Shown: positions 44,502 to 53,857, counted from the first letter of the stretch. The stretch: DNA of 54,949 bases from Symploca sp. SIO1C2 (GCA_010672925.1 JAAHFP010000002.1:166351-221299); one strand, 5' to 3'. Notes: a model not told the origin generated them from the letters alone. Translations and numbers: made by a program.

Positions 44502-44635
44502 GGGTGAGCGAAAAAAAGGGTGGGGTGCGGAGGTGCGGAGGAGCAGAGGAGTTGGGGAGCGGAGGAAGAAGAGAGAACTGATAATGTTTGGATACAAAGC
44601 TCAAGAAATCCCACCCAAAATTTCACCTCACCCGG
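44502..44635. repeat. ~130-bp dispersed repeat, copy 2
   Basis: Matches 30980-31112. The 626-bp spacer 44404-45029 around it also holds GACTCCT and CTTCTGCC repeats, and ATTCGACCCC-type bases (near 44636-44656) that recur inverted at about 52120-52140. No gene in the spacer is supported. Confidence 0.85.
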
Positions 44636-45029
44636 GGTCGAATCCTGCGCCGCACAAGCCAAATCCTCTTCGGGACTGCCTCCTGACTCCTGACTCGGTG
44701 TTTCTTGAAAGCAACCCCACTGACGGCGATGGCCACCCGCGATGAAGGTCTCCAAACAAGTCAAATCTTCTTCTCTTCTGCCCTGGAGCCCTCTGCCTTC
44801 TGCCTTGTTTCTTGAAAGCAAAAATACTGCGGACTTGATCCGCCGCTTCGTTATAATCAATTTGCCCAGAACCAGCGAGATTGGTGATGGTACTGCCGAC
44901 AATAAAAAAGCTATTGCCAAAAGCCTGTTGACTTTAGCCTTTCAAAGCTTTTGCTTGATCTTCGACAATACCTCAAAGCTGATTTACTTGCTGTTCCTTT
45001 AATTGTTATAGATTCCCTACTCCTCAACA

Positions 45030-46475
45030 CTAAGCGATCGCTAATGCTTGGTGTAGGCGGATTTTGTCTCTACCTAGCTGATGGAGAATTACCCAGGATG
45101 TCATCAAATCAGGACCATGCACATCGCCAGTAAGAGCAGCACGGAGCGATCGCATGACTAATCCTTTTTTCACTTTCTGCTCTTTGGTCACTTTTTTAAT
45201 AATCTGCCCAGCTTCATCTGCACTCAGCTGGGGAAGATCACTAACAGCATCCAGAATAGCTTGTATTACCTGAGGAGCACCTTCAGCTTGTAACCTTTGA
45301 GCAGCTTCTTCACTAAATTCCACTGACTCAGTAAAGAACATCTTACTCATATTTACTGCTTCTGGCAAGCGAGTGAGACTGTCTCCAATCAAAGCAGCTA
45401 ACTCTTCTAACCAAGAGCGATCGCTTACTGGATCAAATTCTAAACCAGCGGCTTGCCAGTAGGGAATCAGTAATTCTAGTAACTCCGGTGCATTGATCTC
45501 GTGGAGATATTGACCATTCAGCCAATCCAGCTTTGCCCAGTCAAATTTGGCTCCTGCTTTATTAACTCGCTCAAAACTAAACTGTTGGGCTGCTCTCTCT
45601 AGGGTAAAGATTTCTTGGGTTGCATCAGGAGGTGACCAACCTAATAATGCCATGTAATTGGCTAAAGCTGGGGCAATAAAACCCATTTCCTGGAAATCGG
45701 TGATAGAAGTTACCCCATCCCGCTTCGAGAGTTTCTGTCCCTGCATATTGAGGATGAGGGGAGTATGGGCAAACTCAGGAACCGTTGCCTGGAATGCTTC
45801 GTAGAGCAAAATCTGTTTAGCGGTATTGGCAATATGGTCTTCTCCTCGAATAACATGGCTAATTTGCATATCCATGTCATCCACTACCACTGCCAAATTG
45901 TACAGGGGTTGACCAATGGCATTTTCCTCTGAGGCCCTAGCAATTACCATATCACCCCCTAGGTCACTAGCTTTCCAGGTGAGTTTACCTCTTACCAAGT
46001 CGTTCCAGACAATTTCCCGGTCATCGTCAATGATAAAGCGAATTACTGGCTTGCGCCCTTCCGCTTCAAAGGCGGCTTTTTGTTCCGGTGTCAAGTGACG
46101 ATGGCGGTTATCATAGCGGGGTGCTTCTTTTCTCGCTTTCTGAGCTTCCCGCATTTCCTGTAGTTCTTCTGCACTGGTATAACAGTAGTAAGCTAAACCT
46201 TGATCCAACAGCTTTTGAATCGCTTGTCGGTAAAGTTCCAGGCGTTGGGATTGGAAAGTTGGCCCTTCATCCCAAGTCAATCCCAGCCAGGTAAAGCCAT
46301 CCAGGATATTTTGGGTATATTCGGAACGCGATCGCGCCTGATCCGTGTCTTCGATGCGTACAATAAATTGACCGCCGTGATGACGGGCAAACAGCCAGTT
46401 AAAGACGGCTGTTCTAGCGGTACCGATGTGTAGGTTTCCGGTGGGACTGGGGGCTATGCGGACTCTAACTGTCAC
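45030..46475 (-). CDS. gltX: Glutamyl-tRNA synthetase
   Basis: A 481-residue class I synthetase of usual length. The HIGH motif is [13 protein letters not shown] and the KMSKS motif is KLSKRDG (~250). [21 protein letters not shown] and [16 protein letters not shown] are typical, and the anticodon-binding helical domain fills residues ~330-481. It charges tRNA-Glu (gene at 23.8 kb); in cyanobacteria this enzyme usually also misacylates tRNA-Gln for the amidotransferase route and supplies tetrapyrrole synthesis. Ordinary core gene. Confidence 0.98.
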   Translation of the reverse strand: MTVRVRIAPSPTGNLHIGTARTAVFNWLFARHHGGQFIVRIEDTDQARSRSEYTQNILDGFTWLGLTWDEGPTFQSQRLELYRQAIQKLLDQGLAYYCYTSAEELQEMREAQKARKEAPRYDNRHRHLTPEQKAAFEAEGRKPVIRFIIDDDREIVWNDLVRGKLTWKASDLGGDMVIARASEENAIGQPLYNLAVVVDDMDMQISHVIRGEDHIANTAKQILLYEAFQATVPEFAHTPLILNMQGQKLSKRDGVTSITDFQEMGFIAPALANYMALLGWSPPDATQEIFTLERAAQQFSFERVNKAGAKFDWAKLDWLNGQYLHEINAPELLELLIPYWQAAGLEFDPVSDRSWLEELAALIGDSLTRLPEAVNMSKMFFTESVEFSEEAAQRLQAEGAPQVIQAILDAVSDLPQLSADEAGQIIKKVTKEQKVKKGLVMRSLRAALTGDVHGPDLMTSWVILHQLGRDKIRLHQALAIA

Positions 46476-46742
46476 AAGAAGAATTTTGGTGTTGTGGTGC
46501 TACTTACTTAAGTTATCACCTTTGGTGCGACCGTTGCTTAGTTGTGTAGTTTCTTCCTGGGTGATAGTACTTTCGTTTGAGGAATTGGGAATTGGGAATT
46601 GGCTCGTCAACATTGGATTTACCTTACGGATGCCGGAACTGTTATCAAATTTCCTATCCATTTTTGCGGCATCTACTATAATCACTACTGATCAGCAGGG
46701 CATCCGCTTACCTAATACCTAATACCTACCACCTACCAAACT

Positions 46743-47660
46743 ATGTCAGAAGATAGATTTGCAATATCAGTGATTGTTCCTACCTACAATCGCTTTCAAC
46801 ATCTTCAGTATACACTTACATCCTTAGCCAGTCAAAGTTTTGAGCCATCTAATTTTGAAGTCATTATCGCCGATGATGGCTCTTCTGATAACACTTTTTC
46901 CCTGATCAAAACCTTTGAAAATACCCTTAATATCAAATATGTCTATCAAGCGGATGAGGGATTTAGATCAGGTTCAGCGAGAAACTTGGGGATTAGAGTT
47001 GCCGATGGTAGGATTTGCCTGTTTCTTGACTCAGGAGTTATTGTCAAAAACGACTGCCTGCAACAGCATTTAGATTTCCATCAAAGCCAAGCAAATGAAG
47101 TTGCCATTATTGGCTATGTCTATGGCTACTCAGCCAAATCTGAAGCCGATTTTCTGACAACAATAGACCCCTATGATGCTGATGGCTCCATTGCTAAGTT
47201 GGTGGAGATGGGAAAAGTACGGGATATAAGAGAGAACATCTATCAAAAATACAATGATAAATTAGAAAACCTGACTGTACCGTGGACGTTATTCTGGTCA
47301 GGCCATATATCAGTGAGGAAAAAATCCTTATTTGATGTGGGATTTTTCGATGAAAACTACAACGGCAAGTGGGGCTGCGAGGATAATGATTTAGGATATC
47401 GCTTGCATCAAGCCAACAAAAAGATAGTTCTTTGCCGAAAAGCAGTTGCTCTGCACTTACCCCATCCAGTAGATTTAAACCACAGAATACAAAAAGGTAC
47501 TGAAAACTGTAAATACTTCCATCAGAAGTTCCCAACCCCTGAAACTAAGTTATTTCTAGACTACTATGCCAAAGAGTTGTCAGCACAATGTAATAAGCAT
47601 GAAGTCATAGACTTTCACGAACTCGTTACAGAGAGTGGTAGGAAGACAGGTAATTCCTAA
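46743..47660 (+). CDS. Family 2 glycosyltransferase with GT7-like C-terminal region
   Basis: A 305-residue enzyme. SVIVPTYNRFQHLQYTLTSLASQ is the GT-A start, IIADDGSSDNT holds the nucleotide-sugar Asp, CLFLDSGVIV stands where DxD is expected (here DSG), and WTLFWSGHISVRKK with GFFDENYNGKWGCEDNDLGYRL is the galactosyltransferase-type C-terminal motif (WGxED). It should transfer a sugar from a nucleotide donor to a glycan or lipid. Repeats with CCTAATA/CTACC units run to a few bases before the ATG. The convergent neighbour is a methyltransferase; together they may modify a surface glycan, but that is inference. Confidence 0.88.
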   Translation: MSEDRFAISVIVPTYNRFQHLQYTLTSLASQSFEPSNFEVIIADDGSSDNTFSLIKTFENTLNIKYVYQADEGFRSGSARNLGIRVADGRICLFLDSGVIVKNDCLQQHLDFHQSQANEVAIIGYVYGYSAKSEADFLTTIDPYDADGSIAKLVEMGKVRDIRENIYQKYNDKLENLTVPWTLFWSGHISVRKKSLFDVGFFDENYNGKWGCEDNDLGYRLHQANKKIVLCRKAVALHLPHPVDLNHRIQKGTENCKYFHQKFPTPETKLFLDYYAKELSAQCNKHEVIDFHELVTESGRKTGNS

Positions 47661-47690
47661 TGAATTCTTGACTTGAATACTTTGTTTTTT

Positions 47691-47706
47691 TTGGACTGAA
47701 GTCCAA
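47691..47706. repeat. TTGGAC-TGAA-GTCCAA hairpin between convergent genes
   Basis: A 6-bp stem with a T-run upstream rather than downstream on the plus strand, so it is not a standard terminator for either gene. Confidence 0.5.
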
Positions 47707-47721
47707 CTACAAATCAAATCC

Positions 47722-48534
47722 TCAATCCTGGGTTTTTACTGCTTCAACATAAAGACTTTCCGGTTTCCTAGCCTCTAAGTCAATACAAAGCTCATCCATG
47801 AGAGACTTACCATAGTCTTGAGTCTGTATAGCAGAGAAGCCAGCTTGAGCAAAGAGCAACTCCAGGGTAGGATAGTCATAGGCATAGGTATGTTCAAACC
47901 CTTGTCGGAAAACAACATTAATCAATTCCATTTTGGTCTGATATTGAGTACCAAAGTGGACATCTCTGTTTTCTGAATCCAGAGGTCTAATTTGACGAAG
48001 TTCTTCCCAGCCTTCTTGACTGTATCCTTGTAGATATTTGCCTGCATCTGGAACTATGAGCCGAATAACGCCTTCAGGTTGCAACACCCGATAACATTCC
48101 GCTAAAAAGTAAGGCGCTTCCTCTGTATAGTCTATATGTTCAAAGAAATGTTCACATAAAATACCTCTGACTGAATTACTGGGAAATGGCAGGCTTTTAC
48201 GACAGTCATAAATACAGTTAACACCTTTCCAAGGTACAGCATCCACATTAACCCATCCTGGTTGTCCTTGGGGGCCAGACCCTAGATTGACCAATAAATC
48301 CTTAGCATCTTTATATCTTCTTGAGATTTCACTACTTCTGATAAAAGTTTGGGTTGCTATGTATACTTCATAGAGCAAAGGAGCAAGTCTATGGTGGGGT
48401 AAAAATTTGTAGAGTTGTTTGGTGAACCAATTATCTTCTACCAAAACTGTGTAAGGTATTTGGCTTAACCAATCACCTTCGATAATTGGAGGCTGTTGAA
48501 CAACACGACCTAATTTCTTGTCTTCTGTCTGCAT
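47722..48534 (-). CDS. SAM-dependent methyltransferase (class I)
   Basis: A 270-residue protein. The core starts at ~80 with LLVNLGSGPQGQPGWVNVDA (motif I, SAM-binding GxGxxG variant), NVDAVPWKGVNCIYD, then PFPSNSVRGILCEHFFEHIDY and VLQPEGVIRLIVPDAGKYL, the pattern of methyltransferases found in sugar and cell-surface gene clusters. The first ~80 residues are an accessory helical region. Substrate unknown. It converges on the glycosyltransferase gene with a 61-bp gap. Confidence 0.85.
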   Translation of the reverse strand: MQTEDKKLGRVVQQPPIIEGDWLSQIPYTVLVEDNWFTKQLYKFLPHHRLAPLLYEVYIATQTFIRSSEISRRYKDAKDLLVNLGSGPQGQPGWVNVDAVPWKGVNCIYDCRKSLPFPSNSVRGILCEHFFEHIDYTEEAPYFLAECYRVLQPEGVIRLIVPDAGKYLQGYSQEGWEELRQIRPLDSENRDVHFGTQYQTKMELINVVFRQGFEHTYAYDYPTLELLFAQAGFSAIQTQDYGKSLMDELCIDLEARKPESLYVEAVKTQD

Positions 48535-48654
48535 GTTAACTTGACCCTCACTGGTGTAGTGTGCACGTTACTTGACTCTGAAGTATCCCAAGACCATTTT
48601 ATGGTTTGGGGTGTTGTGTGGAGTGTGGGACTATACCAAAGTCACCATTAATTA

Positions 48655-48708
48655 GGTGGTAGGTGGTAGGTGGTAGGTTTTAGGTGTTAGGTTTTAGGTG
48701 TTAGGGAG
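48655..48708. repeat. GGTAGGT/GTTAGGT heptad repeats
   Basis: About seven 7-bp units, the same family as at 15.25 kb. Confidence 0.88.
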
Positions 48709-48767
48709 GTAGAAAGTACTGTTAAATAAAGGTTTTGTAATTATTCACCACGGTCAATCTGTAAACA

Positions 48768-48789
48768 CACGAGCGCTCGTTGCTATAAT
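48768..48789 (+). promoter_or_regulatory. Extended -10 promoter with overlapping palindrome
   Basis: TGCTATAAT (48781-48789) is an extended -10; directly before it lies ACGAGCGCTCGT, a perfect 12-bp palindrome that could be an operator. It points away from the methyltransferase gene and towards the antisense side of tRNA-Asp. Confidence 0.4.
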
Positions 48790-48820
48790 TTTCACTCTGA
48801 GGTGCAAGGGAATTGTACTG

Positions 48821-48874
48821 ATGAGCTCCATTTCTACAGCTAAGCATAACTGTAAAGTACCGAATCAAGGGTAA
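48821..48874 (+). CDS. Possible 17-codon leader or small protein
   Basis: The frame encodes MSSISTAKHNCKVPNQG. AAGGG at 48806-48810 lies 10 nt before the ATG and the extended -10 lies 32 nt before that. The promoter, ribosome-binding site and ATG are correctly ordered, but so short a frame can occur by chance, and no homologue is known to me. Confidence 0.2.
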   Translation: MSSISTAKHNCKVPNQG

Positions 48875-48924
48875 GGTCATTTTATAAGATTGCCTAGATA
48901 CTAGACACTTTCATGCCTTTGGAA

Positions 48925-48998
48925 CGGGACTGACGGGGCTCGAACCCGCAACTTCCGCCGTGACAGGGCGGTGCTCTAACCAGTTGAACTACAGTCCC
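48925..48998 (-). tRNA. tRNA-Asp (anticodon GTC)
   Basis: Acceptor GGGACTG with CAGTCCC plus discriminator G; anticodon stem CCGCC/GGCGG with loop CTGTCAC (anticodon GTC); T-loop GGTTCGAGC. CCA is not encoded. Confidence 0.97.
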
Positions 48999-49092
48999 AA
49001 ACTTTCGCGCCGTCTTCTAGTATTACTAAAGCGACTTTATTTGTCAACCCCTTTATCAAATTATTTTTTGGGAGCGAAATTACCCTGGTGAA

Positions 49093-49698
49093 TTATCGAG
49101 GAAGAATATCGTCTAATCGTAGTTGTAGAGAGGGGAAGAGGGGAGACGCGATCGCATCTCTCAATCTATACTGTTGCAGGCGATACTCGTCTCCATCTAA
49201 TTGACAGACAGTGAAGGTAGGTTGTTTGGGTTTACCGATAAAGGCAGTTCCTCCAAGTCCACGAAAATCCACAATCCAATATTCAGGGATACCCAGCAGG
49301 GCATACTCTTCCACCTTGCGGGCATAGTCAGTCTCCCAGTTGGTACTCACTACTTCCACTACCAGTTTAATGGAGCGACCTAAAGTAATTACCGGTTCTC
49401 GCTGCCAGAGGGGTTCGTTAGCCAACATGGTTTCATCAAGAACCACAATGTCAGGACGACGGGCAGTGGCAACATTGGCAAGAGGTCGAATAAGGCAAGT
49501 ACGAGGAATAAACCAGGGGAGTTGAAGATTGGTTATCGCAATACCGATTTGGGTGGCGAGTTTGCCACCAACAGCTTCGTGGGGGCCTGTCGGTTCCATA
49601 TCAATAAGTTCTCCATCGGCTAATTCATAGCGAAAGTCATCACCATATTGGGCAATGAATTCATCGAAGGTGAGGGATTTTGTGAGGGTGTAGGTCAT
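49093..49698 (-). CDS. Uma2 family endonuclease-like protein
   Basis: A 201-residue protein of the Uma2 (DUF820) family, greatly expanded in cyanobacteria. FDEFIAQYGDDFRYELADGELIDM is the usual start, then RRPDIVVLDE (PD), KLVVEVVSTNWETDYARKVEEY (ExV with the VEVxS motif) and GIPEYWIVDF (the closing strand), giving a PD-(D/E)XK nuclease-like core. Biological role unknown in most cases; often thought to be linked to mobile elements. It is solitary here, with a short repeat-filled gap to nadE. Confidence 0.9.
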   Translation of the reverse strand: MTYTLTKSLTFDEFIAQYGDDFRYELADGELIDMEPTGPHEAVGGKLATQIGIAITNLQLPWFIPRTCLIRPLANVATARRPDIVVLDETMLANEPLWQREPVITLGRSIKLVVEVVSTNWETDYARKVEEYALLGIPEYWIVDFRGLGGTAFIGKPKQPTFTVCQLDGDEYRLQQYRLRDAIASPLFPSLQLRLDDILPR

Positions 49699-49749
49699 GG
49701 GGAATGGAGAATGAAGAATTAAGAATTGAGAATGACCAATAACTAATGA

Positions 49750-51510
49750 TTAATACCTCCTGTCTCCTGCCTCCTGCCTCCTGCCTTCTACCTTCTGCCT
49801 TCTCTGACTAGCAATCGGCATCCGCCAACCAGTACCAAAAGCGCGATCCGTAATCTTTAATCCTGGAGGTGCTTGTCGGCGTTTAAATTCTGCTCTGGTT
49901 ACCAATCTGATAATCTTTTCAACTATAGTAGAATGGTGCCCAGCTTCGATAATTTGTTCAGCAGATTGGTGCTCGTGAACCAGTCGGTGCAAAATATCAT
50001 CTAGGACTTCATAGGAAGGTAAAGAATCTTGATCAACTTGACCAGGTTTGAGTTCGGCGCTGGGAGGTTTGACTAGAATATTGTTAGGAATAATCTCTCC
50101 TTGGTGATGAGTGATTCCTGAGAGATGATGGTTGCGATCAATTTCCTTCTTTGCCACAGTATTAAGCCATTGACACAGAGAGTAAACCTGAGTTTTGGGA
50201 AGATCCGCAATCACTGCTAATCCACCATTCATATCCCCGTAGAGGGTACAGTAACCCACTGCCATTTCTGACTTATTCCCCGTAGACAGCAGCAGATAAC
50301 CAAACTTATTAGCGATCGCCATTAATAAGTTACCCCGAATCCGGGATTGAATATTTTCCTCGGCAATACCAAATTCTGTGCCAGCAAATAAGGGTTCTAA
50401 GGTTTGATCATAACCTTGCATCAAATCACCAATGGGGATAATTTGACTATTGATACCCAAGTTATTCACCAAGTCTTGAGCATCTTTGATAGAGTGGTCA
50501 GAACTGTAGGGAGAAGGCATCAGTACCCCCAAAACATTCTCTTTACCCAAAGCCGCTGTTGCGATCGCGGCAACTAATGCGGAATCAATACCACCACTCA
50601 ATCCAATTACTGCTTGCTTAAAGCGACATTTGCGGCTGTAGTCCTTAACCCCCAAGACTAAGGCTAACCAAATTTCCTCATCAATGCTAGCAGGAGACGG
50701 GGTAATTGTTCCTGGTAGCAAATCTCGTCTTTCCTCATCAAATGTTAAAATGACTAAGTCTGAATCAAAGGCACAGGCTCTAGCTACTACCTCGCCAGAT
50801 TGGTTAACAGCAACACTGCTACCATCAAAGAGCAAGTCATCATTGCCCCCCACCTGATTGGTGTAGAGAATAGTTTGCTGATAACGCTGGGAAGTGTGGC
50901 GCAACATCGCTTCTCGAACTTGTTGCTTACCAGTACTGTAGGGAGAAGCGGAAAGATTGACAAGAATATCTACTCCCTGATGAGCTAAATCAGCAATGGG
51001 ATTAACTTGATAGAGGCGTTTGCCCCAAAACTCTTCATCATTCCACAAGTCTTCGCAGATGGTAACACCAATACCTATGCCATCTAGAGTGAAAGCATTA
51101 CTCTGCAATCCTGGTTCAAAGTAGCGGTGTTCATCAAAAACATCATAGGTAGGCAAGAGGCGTTTGTGAAAAACTTGCTGTACTTTTCCCTGTTCGAGTA
51201 GAGCAATGCTGTTAAATAAAGATTTACCTCCAGCACTATGAGCCGTAGGATTCGGTGTAGCCATTCCCAGCAAAACTGCTATTTGTGGTGGTAAATCCCA
51301 TGCCAGCTGTTGTACTTGGGTTGCCATTGCTGCCACAAAGCTGGGATTGAGCAGCAAGTCTCGAGGAGGATAGCCGCACAAAGAGAGTTCTGGTGTTAGC
51401 AAAAGACGAACACCTTGATTCGCAGCAGTCTTGGCTGCATCTAGAATTTGTTGGGCATTGCCCGTAAGATCACCAATGGTAGGATTAAGTTGAGCGATCG
51501 CTAATTTCAT
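49750..51510 (-). CDS. nadE: Glutamine-hydrolysing NAD+ synthase
   Basis: A 586-residue two-domain enzyme. The nitrilase-type glutaminase (~1-270) has its catalytic triad in LTPELSLCGYPP (Glu41), HKRLLPTYD (Lys116) and TICEDLW (Cys152). The synthetase domain (~290-560) has GLSGGIDSAL, the ATP P-loop, and STGNKSEMAVGYCT. It turns deamido-NAD, ATP and glutamine into NAD+. The last ~20 residues (SQRRQKVEGRRQEAGDRRY) are translated GCCTTCTGCC-type spacer repeats, so the natural stop was probably a little upstream. Confidence 0.96.
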   Translation of the reverse strand: MKLAIAQLNPTIGDLTGNAQQILDAAKTAANQGVRLLLTPELSLCGYPPRDLLLNPSFVAAMATQVQQLAWDLPPQIAVLLGMATPNPTAHSAGGKSLFNSIALLEQGKVQQVFHKRLLPTYDVFDEHRYFEPGLQSNAFTLDGIGIGVTICEDLWNDEEFWGKRLYQVNPIADLAHQGVDILVNLSASPYSTGKQQVREAMLRHTSQRYQQTILYTNQVGGNDDLLFDGSSVAVNQSGEVVARACAFDSDLVILTFDEERRDLLPGTITPSPASIDEEIWLALVLGVKDYSRKCRFKQAVIGLSGGIDSALVAAIATAALGKENVLGVLMPSPYSSDHSIKDAQDLVNNLGINSQIIPIGDLMQGYDQTLEPLFAGTEFGIAEENIQSRIRGNLLMAIANKFGYLLLSTGNKSEMAVGYCTLYGDMNGGLAVIADLPKTQVYSLCQWLNTVAKKEIDRNHHLSGITHHQGEIIPNNILVKPPSAELKPGQVDQDSLPSYEVLDDILHRLVHEHQSAEQIIEAGHHSTIVEKIIRLVTRAEFKRRQAPPGLKITDRAFGTGWRMPIASQRRQKVEGRRQEAGDRRY

Positions 51511-51527
51511 GGTGGTTGGCTAGTACA

Positions 51528-51572
51528 ATGAGGCAGAAGGCAGGAGGCAGAAGGCAGAAGGCAGGAGGCAGC
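51528..51572. repeat. GGCAGAA/GGCAGGA heptad repeats
   Basis: Five to six 7-bp units upstream of nadE, of the same family as inside the CHAT-CHASE2 gene and at the nadE 3' end. Confidence 0.88.
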
Positions 51573-51691
51573 TTTTCACGCTTTGGGTTATTTCCATGCC
51601 CGCTGCACTAGGTAAGTATGATTAAACCAACAATAGCAATTGAGTCCTCTGATTGTGAGGTTTTGTTGATAATAAATCTAAGACAAATGCA

Positions 51692-52000
51692 TCAAGCAGC
51701 TACCTCACCTTGAGACATTTCTTGCACTAAAACATAGGGTTGCACAATCAAAGCTTGGAAACGCTTGGCTGTGTCAGTATTCCAAATGGTTAATTCCTCA
51801 GAAAAGGGCTTATGAACTAGTTGTTCACTAATCCAATGTTCTACTGAGAGCGTATCATCATTAGCGATCGCTACTCCCACATCCAGCAAGTCCAGTTGTT
51901 GAGTAACCACCACCACTGCATCCCGTTTGGCATGGGGAATTAACCATTCCCATGTCGCCTCATCCAATGCTTCTGCTAGTTGTGCTCTTAAATCCTGCAT
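51692..52000 (-). CDS. DUF2288 protein
   Basis: A 102-residue protein: LRAQLAEALDEATWEWLIPHAKRDAVVVV near the start, LLDVGVAIANDDTLSVEHWI and NTDTAKRFQALIVQPYVLVQ. This is the DUF2288 family of small cyanobacterial and proteobacterial proteins without known function. Predicted cytoplasmic. It stands alone. Confidence 0.85.
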   Translation of the reverse strand: MQDLRAQLAEALDEATWEWLIPHAKRDAVVVVTQQLDLLDVGVAIANDDTLSVEHWISEQLVHKPFSEELTIWNTDTAKRFQALIVQPYVLVQEMSQGEVAA

Positions 52001-52130
52001 GTTTGCATCCTTTACAATGGATTAGGTTTATGTTACACGATCTAGCTCTTCAGAAACACAGGCTGAAACCCCTGTAAAATGGTAATAATTATGAAGGAAG
52101 TGTTTCTTCCTGACTATAGCGGCGCAAGAT

Positions 52131-52174
52131 TCGACCCCACACCCCACACCCCACACCCCACACCCTACACCCCG
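52131..52174. repeat. CCCCACA heptad repeats
   Basis: About six CCCCACA/CCCTACA units in the gap between DUF2288 and the TnpB element. Confidence 0.85.
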
Positions 52175-52241
52175 CGCCGTTAGGCGCATTAAAGTAAGTT
52201 GACAGTCATTTGTCATTTGTCATTTGTCTTGCTTGACAACT

Positions 52242-52261
52242 CCCATCGCTAAAAGCGAGGG
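52242..52261 (-). mobile_element. Right-end hairpin of the TnpB element and probable omega-RNA 3' region
   Basis: CCC-A-TCGCT-AAA-AGCGA-GGG forms a hairpin with one bulge 16 bp after the tnpB stop. In IS200/IS605-type elements the right end carries such a hairpin, and the RNA guide of TnpB ends at or near it. The exact element end and guide boundary cannot be set without a second copy. Confidence 0.55.
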
Positions 52262-52277
52262 ATTCTTCCTTCACGAT

Positions 52278-53432
52278 TCAATGCCTTACAAAGGCAGTAC
52301 CTTTGCTTGGTCTTACTCGAACTCCAGAAGCTGAGGCGAGATGCCCTCCCGCCAAGAATCGTAAACCTTCATCTCGGATATTCACCGCTGCATTAATGTC
52401 CCTGTCATGCTTTGTCTGGCACTTGTTGCAAGTCCACTCTCTGACACTAAGAGGTAAATTTACTACTTGATTTAGGCAGACGTGACAGGTTTTTGAAGAT
52501 GGAAAAAATCTATCTATTTCTAGGTAGGTTTTTCCGTCCCATTCAGCCTTGTATTTGAGCATGGTGCAAAACATTCCCCAGCCAGCATCACTAATTGACT
52601 TGGCTAATTTGTGGTTCTGTACCATGTTCTTGATGGCTAAATTCTCTACGACTATGACTTGGTTCTCGTCTACTAATTTACGACTTAGTTTGTGTAGAAA
52701 ATCGACCCGGCATCGACTAATTTTTTGATGGACTTTAGCAACTACCTTTCTGGCTTTGTTTCGATTACTAGAACTTTTCTGCTTTCGACTTAAACGCTTT
52801 TGACGATTGGCTAGTTTTTTTTCATACTTGCGATAGTATTTAGGGTTTCCATGTTTAGTCCCATCACTAGTTATGACAAAATGAGTTAGCCCAACATCAA
52901 TTCCTATTGCTTTCCCATCACTACTAGTCTTTGGTTTATTTTTACCATCATCATAGAGACATGATGCGTAGTACTCACCAGCTACTGTCAGAGAAACTGT
53001 AACTGATTTAAGAGTACCAACTGGTAATCGAGAAACACGACAATAGACTTTTTTGAGCTTTGGCAAAGCCAGATAGTCTTCAGTTAGTTTGCACCCTTGA
53101 GGAAAGCGAATAGATTGCCTGTTGAACTTACTTTTAAATCGTGGATATCTAGCCCTCCTTTCAAAAAAGTTGAGAAAAGCACTAGACAAATCTAAGGCAG
53201 CTTGTTGTAGGACTTGAGATGGTGGTTCTGTTAACCAGTCATGCTCTTTCTTGAGTCTAGGTAAAAGCTTAATAATGTCATTGCGACTTAACCCCTTCCC
53301 CGTTTCTTTGTAGGTTTTAGATGTTAGCTCAAGTCCGTAGTTGTAAAACCAACGTGCCGAACCAAAGGACTTAGAGAGTAAGACCTGTTGCTCAGAAGTT
53401 GGATAGATACGGTACTTGTAGGCTTTTAACAT
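52278..53432 (-). CDS. tnpB: TnpB RNA-guided nuclease (IS200/IS605 family accessory protein)
   Basis: A 384-residue protein of usual TnpB length that looks intact. RuvC acids: GIDVGL (Asp179), VVENLAIKNM (Glu263), HDRDINAA (Asp345). Zinc finger: CHVC (316-319) and CNKC (335-338). The N-terminal helix-turn-helix-like region begins LKAYKYRIYPTSEQQ. TnpB is an omega-RNA-guided DNA nuclease, related to Cas12, that helps keep the element at its site. No tnpA (Y1 transposase) accompanies it, so it depends on one elsewhere. Hairpins lie on both sides. Confidence 0.95.
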   Translation of the reverse strand: MLKAYKYRIYPTSEQQVLLSKSFGSARWFYNYGLELTSKTYKETGKGLSRNDIIKLLPRLKKEHDWLTEPPSQVLQQAALDLSSAFLNFFERRARYPRFKSKFNRQSIRFPQGCKLTEDYLALPKLKKVYCRVSRLPVGTLKSVTVSLTVAGEYYASCLYDDGKNKPKTSSDGKAIGIDVGLTHFVITSDGTKHGNPKYYRKYEKKLANRQKRLSRKQKSSSNRNKARKVVAKVHQKISRCRVDFLHKLSRKLVDENQVIVVENLAIKNMVQNHKLAKSISDAGWGMFCTMLKYKAEWDGKTYLEIDRFFPSSKTCHVCLNQVVNLPLSVREWTCNKCQTKHDRDINAAVNIRDEGLRFLAGGHLASASGVRVRPSKGTAFVRH

Positions 53433-53454
53433 CTACTTTATCAAACACTACATA

Positions 53455-53507
53455 CTATGTTAACATAGCAAAGTCTGTGTCGCTATTCATCCAGTCACTA
53501 AAAGTGA
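53455..53507. mobile_element. Left-end hairpins of the TnpB element
   Basis: CTATGTTAACATAG (53455-53468) is a perfect 14-bp palindrome 22 bp upstream of the tnpB start. Further out, TCACT-AAA-AGTGA (53495-53507) resembles the right-end hairpin TCGCT-AAA-AGCGA, so part of a second related end may lie here. The rest of the gap to 53857 holds AAAACCT units (53640-53668), CATTCAG units (53718-53748) and CTACCAC-type repeats, with no gene. Confidence 0.45.
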
Positions 53508-53857
53508 GGGTCTTCTGGCAACTTTTAGATAAATCCCGGAAGGGCGTAGCATTTGCGGAACAAAACTTTGATTTTATGGGCAATATGCCAGCGCCAATCC
53601 TCTGCCCCTACAAACAATGATTGACTTTTGCAAGAGGTCTAAAACCTAAAACCTAAAACCTAAAACGGGTGCATCTCACTTTTGCACATATAGTGTGGAC
53701 ATCTGCTCCCTTAGCGTTCAGCATTCAGCATTCAGCATTCAGCATTTTAGCTAATAGCCCCAGGTGCTGATAACTGATAGCTAACAGCTGCACTTCTGAT
53801 GAATTTGCAACTTTGAGATGCTCCCCCTAAAACCTACTACCTACCACCTACTACCTA

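Noticed and set aside
44276-44920. 214-codon minus-strand frame upstream of the PilB-like gene
   Set aside because: It consists mostly of the dispersed 130-bp repeat and heptad repeats; a similar peptide can be read from the other repeat copy at 31 kb, so it reflects the repeat and not a gene.
47680-47712. Bidirectional terminator between glycosyltransferase and methyltransferase genes
   Set aside because: The T-run lies before the stem on the plus strand and becomes A on the minus strand, so neither direction has stem then T-run.
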